NCBI GenBank assembly: GCA_039105265.1
Contig: JAPFFF010000090.1
Span: 40,563-104,562, forward strand
DNA: 64,000 nt
Reading direction: 5' to 3'
Source of the DNA: Tritrichomonas musculus
Taxonomy: Eukaryota; Parabasalia; Tritrichomonadida; Tritrichomonadidae
The number at the start of each line of letters is the position of its first letter. Positions within the stretch are counted from its first letter, which is position 1. The notes beneath the pieces are model-generated. The model was given only the letters and a program-made list of their open reading frames with translations, made no database searches and had not been told where the DNA came from. Shown in pieces: positions 12,972 to 26,857 of the stretch. The translations under genes and the position numbers were made by a program.

Positions 12972-15900
12972 ATAATTGATATTGCGATTTAATTTTTACT
13001 GATTTTACTTAATTTCGAAATCGTTTTTAATTATCTTACAAAAGTGTTTGAGATTTGTGTTTTATTTAACTCTGTTCACTTGTGAGAAACGTTTGAATAA
13101 GAATAATTGATATTGCGATTTAATCTTTATTGATTTTACTTAATTTCGAAATCGTTTTTAATTATCTTACAAAAGTGTTTGAGATTTGTGTTTTATTTAA
13201 CTCTGTTCATTTGTGAGAAATGTTAGAATAAGAATAACTGAGATTAAGCTTTAATTTTTACTGATTTTACTTAATTTCGAAATCGTTTTTAATTATCTTA
13301 CAAAAGTGTTTGAGATTTGTGTTTTATTTAACTCTGTTCATTTGTGAGAAACGTTTGAATAAGAATAACTGAGATTAAGCTTTAATTTTTACTGATTTTA
13401 CTTAATTTCGAAATCGTTTATAATTATCTTACAAAAGTGTTTGAGATTTGTGTTTTATTTAACTCTGTTCACTTGTGAGAAACGTTTGAATAAGAATAAT
13501 TGATATTGCGATTTAATCTTTATTGATTTTACTTAATTTCGAAATCGTTTTTAATTATCTTACAAAAGTGTTTGAGATTTGTGTTTTATTTAACTCTGTT
13601 CATTTGTGAGAAATGTTAGAATAAGAATAACTGAGATTAAGCTTTAATTTTTACTGATTTTACTTAATTTCGAAATCGTTTTTAATTATCTTACAAAAGT
13701 GTTTGAGATTTGTGTTTTATTTAACTCTGTTCATTTGTGAGAAACGTTTGAATAAGAATAACTGAGATTAAGCTTTAATTTTTACTGATTTTACTTAATT
13801 TCGAAATCGTTTATAATTATCTTACAAAAGTGTTTGAGATTTGTGTTTTATTTAACTCTGTTCACTTGTGAGAAACGTTTGAATAAGAATAATTGATATT
13901 GCGATTTAATCTTTATTGATTTTACTTAATTTCGAAATCGTTTATAATTATCTTACAAAAGTGTTTGAGATTTGTGTTTTATTTAACTCTGTTCACTTGT
14001 GAGAAACGTTTGAATAGGAATAATTGAGATTAAGCTTTAATTTTTACTGATTTTACTTAATTTCGAAATCGTTTATAATTATCTTACAAAAGTGTTTGAG
14101 ATTTGTGTTTTATTTAACTCTGTTCATTTGTGAGAAACGTTTGAATAAGAATAACTGAGATTAAGCTTTAATTTTTACTGATTTTACTTAATTTCGAAAT
14201 CGTTTATAATTATCTTACAAAAGTGTTTGAGATTTGTGTTTTATTTAACTCTGTTCATTTGTGAGAAATGTTAGAATAAGAATAACTGAGATTAAGCTTT
14301 AATTTTTACTGATTTTACTTAATTTCGAAATCGTTTTTAATTATCTTACAAAAGTGTTTGAGATTTGTGTTTTATTTAACTCTGTTCATTTGTGAGAAAC
14401 GTTTGAATAAGAATAACTGAGATTAAGCTTTAATTTTTACTGATTTTACTTAATTTCGAAATCGTTTATAATTATCTTACAAAAGTGTTTGAGATTTGTG
14501 TTTTATTTAACTCTGTTCACTTGTGAGAAACGTTTGAATAAGAATAATTGATATTGCGATTTAATCTTTATTGATTTTACTTAATTTCGAAATCGTTTTT
14601 AATTATCTTACAAAAGTGTTTGAGATTTGTGTTTTATTTAACTCTGTTCACTTGTGAGAAACGTTTGAATAGGAATAATTGAGATTAAGCTTTAATTTTT
14701 ACTGATTTTACTTAATTTCGAAATCGTTTTTAATTATCTTACAAAAGTGTTTGAGATTTATGTTTTATTTAACTCTGTTCACTTGTGAGAAACGTTTGAA
14801 TAAGAATAATTGATATTGCGATTTAATTTTTACTGATTTTACTTAATTTCGAAATCGTTTTTAATTATCTTACAAAAGTGTTTGAGATTTGTGTTTTATT
14901 TAACTCTGTTCACTTGTGAGAAACGTTTGAATAAGAATAATTGATATTGCGATTTAATCTTTATTGATTTTACTTAATTTCGAAATCGTTTTTAATTATC
15001 TTACAAAAGTGTTTGAGATTTGTGTTTTATTTAACTCTGTTCACTTGTGAGAAACGTTTGAATAAGAATAATTGATATTGCGATTTAATCTTTATTGATT
15101 TTACTTAATTTCGAAATCGTTTTTAATTATCTTACAAAAGTGTTTGAGATTTGTGTTTTATTTAACTCTGTTCATTTGTGAGAAATGTTAGAATAAGAAT
15201 AACTGAGATTAAGCTTTAATTTTTACTGATTTTACTTAATTTCGAAATCGTTTTTAATTATCTTACAAAAGTGTTTGAGATTTGTGTTTTATTTAACTCT
15301 GTTCATTTGTGAGAAACGTTTGAATAAGAATAACTGAGATTAAGCTTTAATTTTTACTGATTTTAATTAATTTCGAAATCGTTTATAATTATCTTACAAA
15401 AGTGTTTGAGATTTGTGTTTTATTTAACTCTGTTCACTTGTGAGAAACGTTTGAATAGGAATAATTGATATTGCGATTTAATTTTTACTGATTTTACTTA
15501 ATTTCGAAATCGTTTTTAATTATCTTACAAAAGTGTTTGAGATTTATGTTTTATTTAACTCTGTTCACTTGTGAGAAACGTTTGAATAAGAATAATTGAT
15601 ATTGCGATTTAATCTTTATTGATTTTACTTAATTTCGAAATCGTTTTTAATTATCTTACAAAAGTGTTTGAGATTTGTGTTTTATTTAACTCTGTTCACT
15701 TGTGAGAAACGTTTGAATAAGAATAATTGATATTGCGATTTAATCTTTATTGATTTTACTTAATTTCGAAATCGTTTTTAATTATCTTACAAAAGTGTTT
15801 GAGATTTGTGTTTTATTTAACTCTGTTCACTTGTGAGAAACGTTTGAATAGGAATAATTGAGATTAAGCTTTAATTTTTACTGATTTTACTTAATTTCGA

Positions 15901-17818
15901 AATCGTTTATAATTATCTTACAAAAGTGTTTGAGATTTATGTTTTATTTAACTCTGTTCACTTGTGAGAAACGTTTGAATAAGAATAATTGATATTGCGA
16001 TTTAATCTTTATTGATTTTACTTAATTTCGAAATCGTTTATAATTATCTTACAAAAGTGTTTGAGATTTGTGTTTTATTTAACTCTGTTCACTTGTGAGA
16101 AACGTTTGAATAGGAATAATTGAGATTAAGCTTTAATTTTTACTGATTTTACTTAATTTCGAAATCGTTTATAATTATCTTACAAAAGTGTTTGAGATTT
16201 GTGTTTTATTTAACTCTGTTCACTTGTGAGAAACGTTTGAATAGGAATAATTGATATTGCGATTTAATTTTTACTGATTTTACTTAATTTCGAAATCGTT
16301 TTTAATTATCTTACAAAAGTGTTTGAGATTTGTGTTTTATTTAACTCTGTTCACTTGTGAGAAACGTTTGAATAAGAATAATTGATATTGCGATTTAATC
16401 TTTATTGATTTTACTTAATTTCGAAATCGTTTTTAATTATCTTACAAAAGTGTTTGAGATTTGTGTTTTATTTAACTCTGTTCACTTGTGAGAAACGTTT
16501 GAATAAGAATAATTGATATTGCGATTTAATCTTTATTGATTTTACTTAATTTCGAAATCGTTTTTAATTATCTTACAAAAGTGTTTGAGATTTGTGTTTT
16601 ATTTAACTCTGTTCATTTGTGAGAAATGTTAGAATAAGAATAACTGAGATTAAGCTTTAATTTTTACTGATTTTACTTAATTTCGAAATCGTTTTTAATT
16701 ATCTTACAAAAGTGTTTGAGATTTGTGTTTTATTTAACTCTGTTCATTTGTGAGAAACGTTTGAATAAGAATAACTGAGATTAAGCTTTAATTTTTACTG
16801 ATTTTACTTAATTTCGAAATCGTTTATAATTATCTTACAAAAGTGTTTGAGATTTGTGTTTTATTTAACTCTGTTCACTTGTGAGAAACGTTTGAATAAG
16901 AATAATTGATATTGCGATTTAATCTTTATTGATTTTACTTAATTTCGAAATCGTTTATAATTATCTTACAAAAGTGTTTGAGATTTGTGTTTTATTTAAC
17001 TCTGTTCATTTGTGAGAAATGTTAGAATAAGAATAACTGAGATTAAGCTTTAATTTTTACTGATTTTACTTAATTTCGAAATCGTTTTTAATTATCTTAC
17101 AAAAGTGTTTGAGATTTGTGTTTTATTTAACTCTGTTCATTTGTGAGAAACGTTTGAATAAGAATAACTGAGATTAAGCTTTAATTTTTATTGATTTTAC
17201 TTAATTTCGAAATCGTTTATAATTATCTTACAAAAGTGTTTGAGATTTGTGTTTTATTTAACTCTGTTCATTTGTGAGAAACGTTTGAATAAGAATAACT
17301 GAGATTAAGCTTTAATTTTTATTGATTTTACTTAATTTCGAAATCGTTTATAATTATCTTACAAAAGTGTTTGAGATTTGTGTTTTATTTAACTCTGTTC
17401 ATTTGTGAGAAATGTTAGATTAAGAATAATTGAGATTAAGCTTTAATTTTTACTGATTTTACTTAATTTCGAAATCGTTTTTAATTATCTTACAAAAGTG
17501 TTTGAGATTTGTGTTTTATTTAACTCTGTTCACTTGTGAGAAACGTTTGAATAGGAATAATTGAGATTAAGCTTTAATTTTTACTGATTTTACTTAATTT
17601 CGAAATCGTTTTTAATTATCTTACAAAAGTGTTTGAGATTTGTGTTTTATTTAACTCTGTTCATTTGTGAGAAATGTTAGAATAAGAATAACTGAGATTA
17701 AGCTTTAATTTTTACTGATTTTACTTAATTTCGAAATCGTTTATAATTATCTTACAAAAGTGTTTGAGATTTGTGTTTTATTTAACTCTGTTCATTTGTG
17801 AGAAACGTTTGAATAAGA

Positions 17819-17949
17819 ATAACTGAGATTAAGCTTTAATTTTTACTGATTTTACTTAATTTCGAAATCTTTTTCATTTATCTTACAAAAGTGTTTGAGA
17901 TTTGTGTTTTATTTAACTCTGTTCATTTGTGAGAAACGTTTGAATAAGA
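17819..17949. repeat. Variant Z monomer (copy 3)
   Basis: It has the same three substitutions, but position 108 is T, unlike the first two copies, and four ordinary monomers separate it from the next X. It shares both traits with the copy at 26,727, so copies 3 and 4 are closest relatives. Confidence 0.95.
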
Positions 17950-18473
17950 ATAATTGAGATTAAGCTTTAATTTTTACTGATTTTACTTAATTTCGAAATC
18001 GTTTATAATTATCTTACAAAAGTGTTTGAGATTTGTGTTTTATTTAACTCTGTTCACTTGTGAGAAACGTTTGAATAAGAATAATTGATATTGCGATTTA
18101 ATCTTTATTGATTTTACTTAATTTCGAAATCGTTTTTAATTATCTTACAAAAGTGTTTGAGATTTGTGTTTTATTTAACTCTGTTCACTTGTGAGAAACG
18201 TTTGAATAGGAATAATTGATATTGCGATTTAATTTTTACTGATTTTACTTAATTTCGAAATCGTTTTTAATTATCTTACAAAAGTGTTTGAGATTTGTGT
18301 TTTATTTAACTCTGTTCACTTGTGAGAAACGTTTGAATAAGAATAATTGATATTGCGATTTAATCTTTATTGATTTTACTTAATTTCGAAATCGTTTTTA
18401 ATTATCTTACAAAAGTGTTTGAGATTTGTGTTTTATTTAACTCTGTTCACTTGTGAGAAACGTTTGAATAAGA

Positions 18474-19521
18474 ATAATTGATATTGCGATTTAATCTTTA
18501 TTGATTTTACTTAATTTCGAAATCGTTTTTAATTATCTTACAAAAGTGTTTGAGATTTGTGTTTTATTTAACTCTGTTCACTTGTGTGAAATGTTAGATT
18601 AAGAATAACTGAGATTAAGCTTTAATTTTTACTGATTTTACTTAATTTCGAAATCGTTTTTAATTATCTTACAAAAGTGTTTGAGATTTGTGTTTTATTT
18701 AACTCTGTTCACTTGTGAGAAACGTTTGAATAGGAATAATTGAGATTAAGCTTTAATTTTTACTGATTTTACTTAATTTCGAAATCGTTTATAATTATCT
18801 TACAAAAGTGTTTGAGATTTGTGTTTTATTTAACTCTGTTCACTTGTGAGAAACGTTTGAATAGGAATAATTGAGATTAAGCTTTAATTTTTACTGATTT
18901 TACTTAATTTCGAAATCGTTTATAATTATCTTACAAAAGTGTTTGAGATTTGTGTTTTATTTAACTCTGTTCACTTGTGAGAAACGTTTGAATAGGAATA
19001 ATTGAGATTAAGCTTTAATTTTTACTAATTTTACTTAATTTCGAAATCGTTTATAATTATCTTACAAAAGTGTTTGAGATTTGTGTTTTATTTAACTCTG
19101 TTCACTTGTGAGAAACGTTTGAATAAGAATAATTGATATTGCGATTTAATCTTTATTGATTTTACTTAATTTCGAAATCGTTTATAATTATCTTACAAAA
19201 GTGTTTGAGATTTGTGTTTTATTTAACTCTGTTCACTTGTGAGAAACGTTTGAATAGGAATAATTGAGATTAAGCTTTAATTTTTACTGATTTTACTTAA
19301 TTTCGAAATCGTTTTTAATTATCTTACAAAAGTGTTTGAGATTTGTGTTTTATTTAACTCTGTTCACTTGTGAGAAACGTTTGAATAGGAATAATTGAGA
19401 TTAAGCTTTAATTTTTACTGATTTTACTTAATTTCGAAATCGTTTATAATTATCTTACAAAAGTGTTTGAGATTTGTGTTTTATTTAACTCTGTTCACTT
19501 GTGAGAAACGTTTGAATAGGA
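18474..19521. repeat. X-led segment, first copy of 20-monomer duplication
   Basis: Eight monomers, led by an X-type unit and followed by type A monomers with AGGA ends, correspond in order to 21,094-22,141, exactly 20 units (2,620 bp) downstream. The fourth type-A unit (18,998) has a private G30A (base 19,027) and G at 86, where the second copy has A at 86. Confidence 0.85.
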
Positions 19522-21093
19522 ATAATTGAGATTAAGCTTTAATTTTTACTGATTTTACTTAATTTCGAAATCGTTTATAATTATCTTACAAAAGTGTTTG
19601 AGATTTGTGTTTTATTTAACTCTGTTCACTTGTGAGAAACGTTTGAATAGGAATAATTGATATTGCGATTTAATTTTTACTGATTTTACTTAATTTCGAA
19701 ATCGTTTTTAATTATCTTACAAAAGTGTTTGAGATTTGTGTTTTATTTAACTCTGTTCACTTGTGAGAAACGTTTGAATAGGAATAATTGATATTGCGAT
19801 TTAATTTTTACTGATTTTACTTAATTTCGAAATCGTTTTTAATTATCTTACAAAAGTGTTTGAGATTTGTGTTTTATTTAACTCTGTTCACTTGTGAGAA
19901 ACGTTTGAATAAGAATAATTGATATTGCGATTTAATCTTTATTGATTTTACTTAATTTCGAAATCGTTTATAATTATCTTACAAAAGTGTTTGAGATTTG
20001 TGTTTTATTTAACTCTGTTCATTTGTGAGAAACGTTTGAATAGGAATAATTGATATTGCGATTTAATCTTTATTGATTTTACTTAATTTCGAAATCGTTT
20101 TTAATTATCTTACAAAAGTGTTTGAGATTTGTGTTTTATTTAACTCTGTTCATTTGTGAGAAATGTTAGAATAAGAATAACTGAGATTAAGCTTTAATTT
20201 TTACTGATTTTACTTAATTTCGAAATCGTTTTTAATTATCTTACAAAAGTGTTTGAGATTTGTGTTTTATTTAACTCTGTTCATTTGTGAGAAACGTTTG
20301 AATAAGAATAACTGAGATTAAGCTTTAATTTTTACTGATTTTACTTAATTTCGAAATCGTTTATAATTATCTTACAAAAGTGTTTGAGATTTGTGTTTTA
20401 TTTAACTCTGTTCACTTGTGAGAAACGTTTGAATAAGAATAATTGATATTGCGATTTAATCTTTATTGATTTTACTTAATTTCGAAATCGTTTTTAATTA
20501 TCTTACAAAAGTGTTTGAGATTTGTGTTTTATTTAACTCTGTTCATTTGTGAGAAACGTTTGAATAAGAATAACTGAGATTAAGCTTTAATTTTTACTGA
20601 TTTTACTTAATTTCGAAATCGTTTTTAATTATCTTACAAAAGTGTTTGAGATTTGTGTTTTATTTAACTCTGTTCATTTGTGAGAAACGTTTGAATAAGA
20701 ATAACTGAGATTAAGCTTTAATTTTTACTGATTTTACTTAATTTCGAAATCGTTTATAATTATCTTACAAAAGTGTTTGAGATTTGTGTTTTATTTAACT
20801 CTGTTCACTTGTGAGAAACGTTTGAATAGGAATAATTGATATTGCGATTTAATTTTTACTGATTTTACTTAATTTCGAAATCGTTTTTAATTATCTTACA
20901 AAAGTGTTTGAGATTTGTGTTTTATTTAACTCTGTTCACTTGTGAGAAACGTTTGAATAAGAATAATTGATATTGCGATTTAATCTTTATTGATTTTACT
21001 TAATTTCGAAATCGTTTTTAATTATCTTACAAAAGTGTTTGAGATTTGTGTTTTATTTAACTCTGTTCACTTGTGAGAAACGTTTGAATAGGA

Positions 21094-22141
21094 ATAATTG
21101 ATATTGCGATTTAATCTTTATTGATTTTACTTAATTTCGAAATCGTTTTTAATTATCTTACAAAAGTGTTTGAGATTTGTGTTTTATTTAACTCTGTTCA
21201 CTTGTGTGAAATGTTAGATTAAGAATAACTGAGATTAAGCTTTAATTTTTACTGATTTTACTTAATTTCGAAATCGTTTTTAATTATCTTACAAAAGTGT
21301 TTGAGATTTGTGTTTTATTTAACTCTGTTCACTTGTGAGAAACGTTTGAATAGGAATAATTGAGATTAAGCTTTAATTTTTACTGATTTTACTTAATTTC
21401 GAAATCGTTTATAATTATCTTACAAAAGTGTTTGAGATTTGTGTTTTATTTAACTCTGTTCACTTGTGAGAAACGTTTGAATAGGAATAATTGAGATTAA
21501 GCTTTAATTTTTACTGATTTTACTTAATTTCGAAATCGTTTATAATTATCTTACAAAAGTGTTTGAGATTTGTGTTTTATTTAACTCTGTTCACTTGTGA
21601 GAAACGTTTGAATAGGAATAATTGAGATTAAGCTTTAATTTTTACTGATTTTACTTAATTTCGAAATCGTTTATAATTATCTTACAAAAGTGTTTGAGAT
21701 TTATGTTTTATTTAACTCTGTTCACTTGTGAGAAACGTTTGAATAAGAATAATTGATATTGCGATTTAATCTTTATTGATTTTACTTAATTTCGAAATCG
21801 TTTATAATTATCTTACAAAAGTGTTTGAGATTTGTGTTTTATTTAACTCTGTTCACTTGTGAGAAACGTTTGAATAGGAATAATTGAGATTAAGCTTTAA
21901 TTTTTACTGATTTTACTTAATTTCGAAATCGTTTTTAATTATCTTACAAAAGTGTTTGAGATTTGTGTTTTATTTAACTCTGTTCACTTGTGAGAAACGT
22001 TTGAATAGGAATAATTGAGATTAAGCTTTAATTTTTACTGATTTTACTTAATTTCGAAATCGTTTATAATTATCTTACAAAAGTGTTTGAGATTTGTGTT
22101 TTATTTAACTCTGTTCACTTGTGAGAAACGTTTGAATAGGA
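21094..22141. repeat. X-led segment, second copy of 20-monomer duplication
   Basis: This is the counterpart of 18,474-19,521 within block A3. The order of diagnostic types is the same except in the monomer at 21,618, which has A at 86 like its relatives in A1 and A2 (5,765 and 12,282). That suggests this copy, not the first, keeps the older state at that site. Confidence 0.8.
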
Positions 22142-25100
22142 ATAATTGAGATTAAGCTTTAATTTTTACTGATTTTACTTAATTTCGAAATCGTTTTTAA
22201 TTATCTTACAAAAGTGTTTGAGATTTGTGTTTTATTTAACTCTGTTCACTTGTGAGAAACGTTTGAATAGGAATAATTGATATTGCGATTTAATTTTTAC
22301 TGATTTTACTTAATTTCGAAATCGTTTTTAATTATCTTACAAAAGTGTTTGAGATTTGTGTTTTATTTAACTCTGTTCACTTGTGAGAAACGTTTGAATA
22401 AGAATAATTGATATTGCGATTTAATCTTTATTGATTTTACTTAATTTCGAAATCGTTTTTAATTATCTTACAAAAGTGTTTGAGATTTGTGTTTTATTTA
22501 ACTCTGTTCATTTGTGAGAAATGTTAGAATAAGAATAACTGAGATTAAGCTTTAATTTTTACTGATTTTACTTAATTTCGAAATCGTTTTTAATTATCTT
22601 ACAAAAGTGTTTGAGATTTGTGTTTTATTTAACTCTGTTCATTTGTGAGAAACGTTTGAATAAGAATAACTGAGATTAAGCTTTAATTTTTACTGATTTT
22701 ACTTAATTTCGAAATCGTTTATAATTATCTTACAAAAGTGTTTGAGATTTGTGTTTTATTTAACTCTGTTCACTTGTGAGAAACGTTTGAATAAGAATAA
22801 TTGATATTGCGATTTAATCTTTATTGATTTTACTTAATTTCGAAATCGTTTTTAATTATCTTACAAAAGTGTTTGAGATTTGTGTTTTATTTAACTCTGT
22901 TCATTTGTGAGAAATGTTAGAATAAGAATAACTGAGATTAAGCTTTAATTTTTACTGATTTTACTTAATTTCGAAATCGTTTTTAATTATCTTACAAAAG
23001 TGTTTGAGATTTGTGTTTTATTTAACTCTGTTCATTTGTGAGAAACGTTTGAATAAGAATAACTGAGATTAAGCTTTAATTTTTACTGATTTTACTTAAT
23101 TTCGAAATCGTTTATAATTATCTTACAAAAGTGTTTGAGATTTGTGTTTTATTTAACTCTGTTCACTTGTGAGAAACGTTTGAATAAGAATAATTGATAT
23201 TGCGATTTAATCTTTATTGATTTTACTTAATTTCGAAATCGTTTATAATTATCTTACAAAAGTGTTTGAGATTTGTGTTTTATTTAACTCTGTTCATTTG
23301 TGAGAAATGTTAGAATAAGAATAACTGAGATTAAGCTTTAATTTTTACTGATTTTACTTAATTTCGAAATCGTTTTTAATTATCTTACAAAAGTGTTTGA
23401 GATTTGTGTTTTATTTAACTCTGTTCATTTGTGAGAAACGTTTGAATAAGAATAACTGAGATTAAGCTTTAATTTTTACTGATTTTACTTAATTTCGAAA
23501 TCGTTTATAATTATCTTACAAAAGTGTTTGAGATTTGTGTTTTATTTAACTCTGTTCACTTGTGAGAAACGTTTGAATAAGAATAATTGATATTGCGATT
23601 TAATCTTTATTGATTTTACTTAATTTCGAAATCGTTTTTAATTATCTTACAAAAGTGTTTGAGATTTGTGTTTTATTTAACTCTGTTCACTTGTGAGAAA
23701 CGTTTGAATAGGAATAATTGAGATTAAGCTTTAATTTTTACTGATTTTACTTAATTTCGAAATCGTTTATAATTATCTTACAAAAGTGTTTGAGATTTAT
23801 GTTTTATTTAACTCTGTTCACTTGTGAGAAACGTTTGAATAAGAATAATTGATATTGCGATTTAATTTTTACTGATTTTACTTAATTTCGAAATCGTTTT
23901 TAATTATCTTACAAAAGTGTTTGAGATTTGTGTTTTATTTAACTCTGTTCACTTGTGAGAAACGTTTGAATAAGAATAATTGATATTGCGATTTAATCTT
24001 TATTGATTTTACTTAATTTCGAAATCGTTTTTAATTATCTTACAAAAGTGTTTGAGATTTGTGTTTTATTTAACTCTGTTCACTTGTGAGAAACGTTTGA
24101 ATAAGAATAATTGATATTGCGATTTAATCTTTATTGATTTTACTTAATTTCGAAATCGTTTTTAATTATCTTACAAAAGTGTTTGAGATTTGTGTTTTAT
24201 TTAACTCTGTTCATTTGTGAGAAATGTTAGAATAAGAATAACTGAGATTAAGCTTTAATTTTTACTGATTTTACTTAATTTCGAAATCGTTTTTAATTAT
24301 CTTACAAAAGTGTTTGAGATTTGTGTTTTATTTAACTCTGTTCATTTGTGAGAAACGTTTGAATAAGAATAACTGAGATTAAGCTTTAATTTTTACTGAT
24401 TTTAATTAATTTCGAAATCGTTTATAATTATCTTACAAAAGTGTTTGAGATTTGTGTTTTATTTAACTCTGTTCACTTGTGAGAAACGTTTGAATAAGAA
24501 TAATTGATATTGCGATTTAATCTTTATTGATTTTACTTAATTTCGAAATCGTTTTTAATTATCTTACAAAAGTGTTTGAGATTTGTGTTTTATTTAACTC
24601 TGTTCACTTGTGAGAAACGTTTGAATAAGAATAATTGATATTGCGATTTAATCTTTATTGATTTTACTTAATTTCGAAATCGTTTTTAATTATCTTACAA
24701 AAGTGTTTGAGATTTGTGTTTTATTTAACTCTGTTCACTTGTGAGAAACGTTTGAATAGGAATAATTGAGATTAAGCTTTAATTTTTACTGATTTTACTT
24801 AATTTCGAAATCGTTTATAATTATCTTACAAAAGTGTTTGAGATTTATGTTTTATTTAACTCTGTTCACTTGTGAGAAACGTTTGAATAAGAATAATTGA
24901 TATTGCGATTTAATCTTTATTGATTTTACTTAATTTCGAAATCGTTTATAATTATCTTACAAAAGTGTTTGAGATTTGTGTTTTATTTAACTCTGTTCAC
25001 TTGTGAGAAACGTTTGAATAGGAATAATTGAGATTAAGCTTTAATTTTTACTGATTTTACTTAATTTCGAAATCGTTTATAATTATCTTACAAAAGTGTT

Positions 25101-26726
25101 TGAGATTTGTGTTTTATTTAACTCTGTTCACTTGTGAGAAACGTTTGAATAGGAATAATTGATATTGCGATTTAATTTTTACTGATTTTACTTAATTTCG
25201 AAATCGTTTTTAATTATCTTACAAAAGTGTTTGAGATTTGTGTTTTATTTAACTCTGTTCACTTGTGAGAAACGTTTGAATAAGAATAATTGATATTGCG
25301 ATTTAATCTTTATTGATTTTACTTAATTTCGAAATCGTTTTTAATTATCTTACAAAAGTGTTTGAGATTTGTGTTTTATTTAACTCTGTTCACTTGTGAG
25401 AAACGTTTGAATAAGAATAATTGATATTGCGATTTAATCTTTATTGATTTTACTTAATTTCGAAATCGTTTTTAATTATCTTACAAAAGTGTTTGAGATT
25501 TGTGTTTTATTTAACTCTGTTCATTTGTGAGAAATGTTAGAATAAGAATAACTGAGATTAAGCTTTAATTTTTACTGATTTTACTTAATTTCGAAATCGT
25601 TTTTAATTATCTTACAAAAGTGTTTGAGATTTGTGTTTTATTTAACTCTGTTCATTTGTGAGAAACGTTTGAATAAGAATAACTGAGATTAAGCTTTAAT
25701 TTTTACTGATTTTACTTAATTTCGAAATCGTTTATAATTATCTTACAAAAGTGTTTGAGATTTGTGTTTTATTTAACTCTGTTCACTTGTGAGAAACGTT
25801 TGAATAAGAATAATTGATATTGCGATTTAATCTTTATTGATTTTACTTAATTTCGAAATCGTTTATAATTATCTTACAAAAGTGTTTGAGATTTGTGTTT
25901 TATTTAACTCTGTTCATTTGTGAGAAATGTTAGAATAAGAATAACTGAGATTAAGCTTTAATTTTTACTGATTTTACTTAATTTCGAAATCGTTTTTAAT
26001 TATCTTACAAAAGTGTTTGAGATTTGTGTTTTATTTAACTCTGTTCATTTGTGAGAAACGTTTGAATAAGAATAACTGAGATTAAGCTTTAATTTTTATT
26101 GATTTTACTTAATTTCGAAATCGTTTATAATTATCTTACAAAAGTGTTTGAGATTTGTGTTTTATTTAACTCTGTTCATTTGTGAGAAACGTTTGAATAA
26201 GAATAACTGAGATTAAGCTTTAATTTTTATTGATTTTACTTAATTTCGAAATCGTTTATAATTATCTTACAAAAGTGTTTGAGATTTGTGTTTTATTTAA
26301 CTCTGTTCATTTGTGAGAAATGTTAGATTAAGAATAATTGAGATTAAGCTTTAATTTTTACTGATTTTACTTAATTTCGAAATCGTTTATAATTATCTTA
26401 CAAAAGTGTTTGAGATTTGTGTTTTATTTAACTCTGTTCACTTGTGAGAAACGTTTGAATAGGAATAATTGAGATTAAGCTTTAATTTTTACTGATTTTA
26501 CTTAATTTCGAAATCGTTTTTAATTATCTTACAAAAGTGTTTGAGATTTGTGTTTTATTTAACTCTGTTCATTTGTGAGAAATGTTAGAATAAGAATAAC
26601 TGAGATTAAGCTTTAATTTTTACTGATTTTACTTAATTTCGAAATCGTTTATAATTATCTTACAAAAGTGTTTGAGATTTGTGTTTTATTTAACTCTGTT
26701 CATTTGTGAGAAACGTTTGAATAAGA

Positions 26727-26857
26727 ATAACTGAGATTAAGCTTTAATTTTTACTGATTTTACTTAATTTCGAAATCTTTTTCATTTATCTTACAAAAGT
26801 GTTTGAGATTTGTGTTTTATTTAACTCTGTTCATTTGTGAGAAACGTTTGAATAAGA
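26727..26857. repeat. Variant Z monomer (copy 4)
   Basis: It has the same three substitutions with T at 108, and lies exactly 68 units after copy 3. No Z monomer occurs in the remaining 37 kb, so the A-block family ends near here. Confidence 0.95.

Larger units (their letters stand above)
11103..17294. repeat. Large higher-order block A2 (47 monomers)
   Basis: This is the second copy of the A block: 6,192 bp, or 47 units plus 35 bp. It matches A1 from the Q-Z cassette onward but lacks three monomers of the B run; the missing material coincides with the out-of-register monomer at 12,806-12,971. Monomers at 15,592-17,294 continue into a match with 24,500-26,202 in A3. Confidence 0.85.
17295..26202. 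repeat. Large higher-order block A3 (68 monomers, expanded)
   Basis: This third copy is exactly 68 units (8,908 bp) with no net indel. It is longer than A1 and A2 for two visible reasons. Four monomers (17,950-18,473) stand between the Z and X monomers, and a 20-monomer (2,620-bp) internal duplication makes the X-led segment occur twice (18,474 and 21,094). The three-monomer stretch at 14,0xx of A2 (B, A, then A with R end, starts 13,889 to 14,151) corresponds to a single monomer at 23,190 here, a loss of exactly two units. Confidence 0.8.
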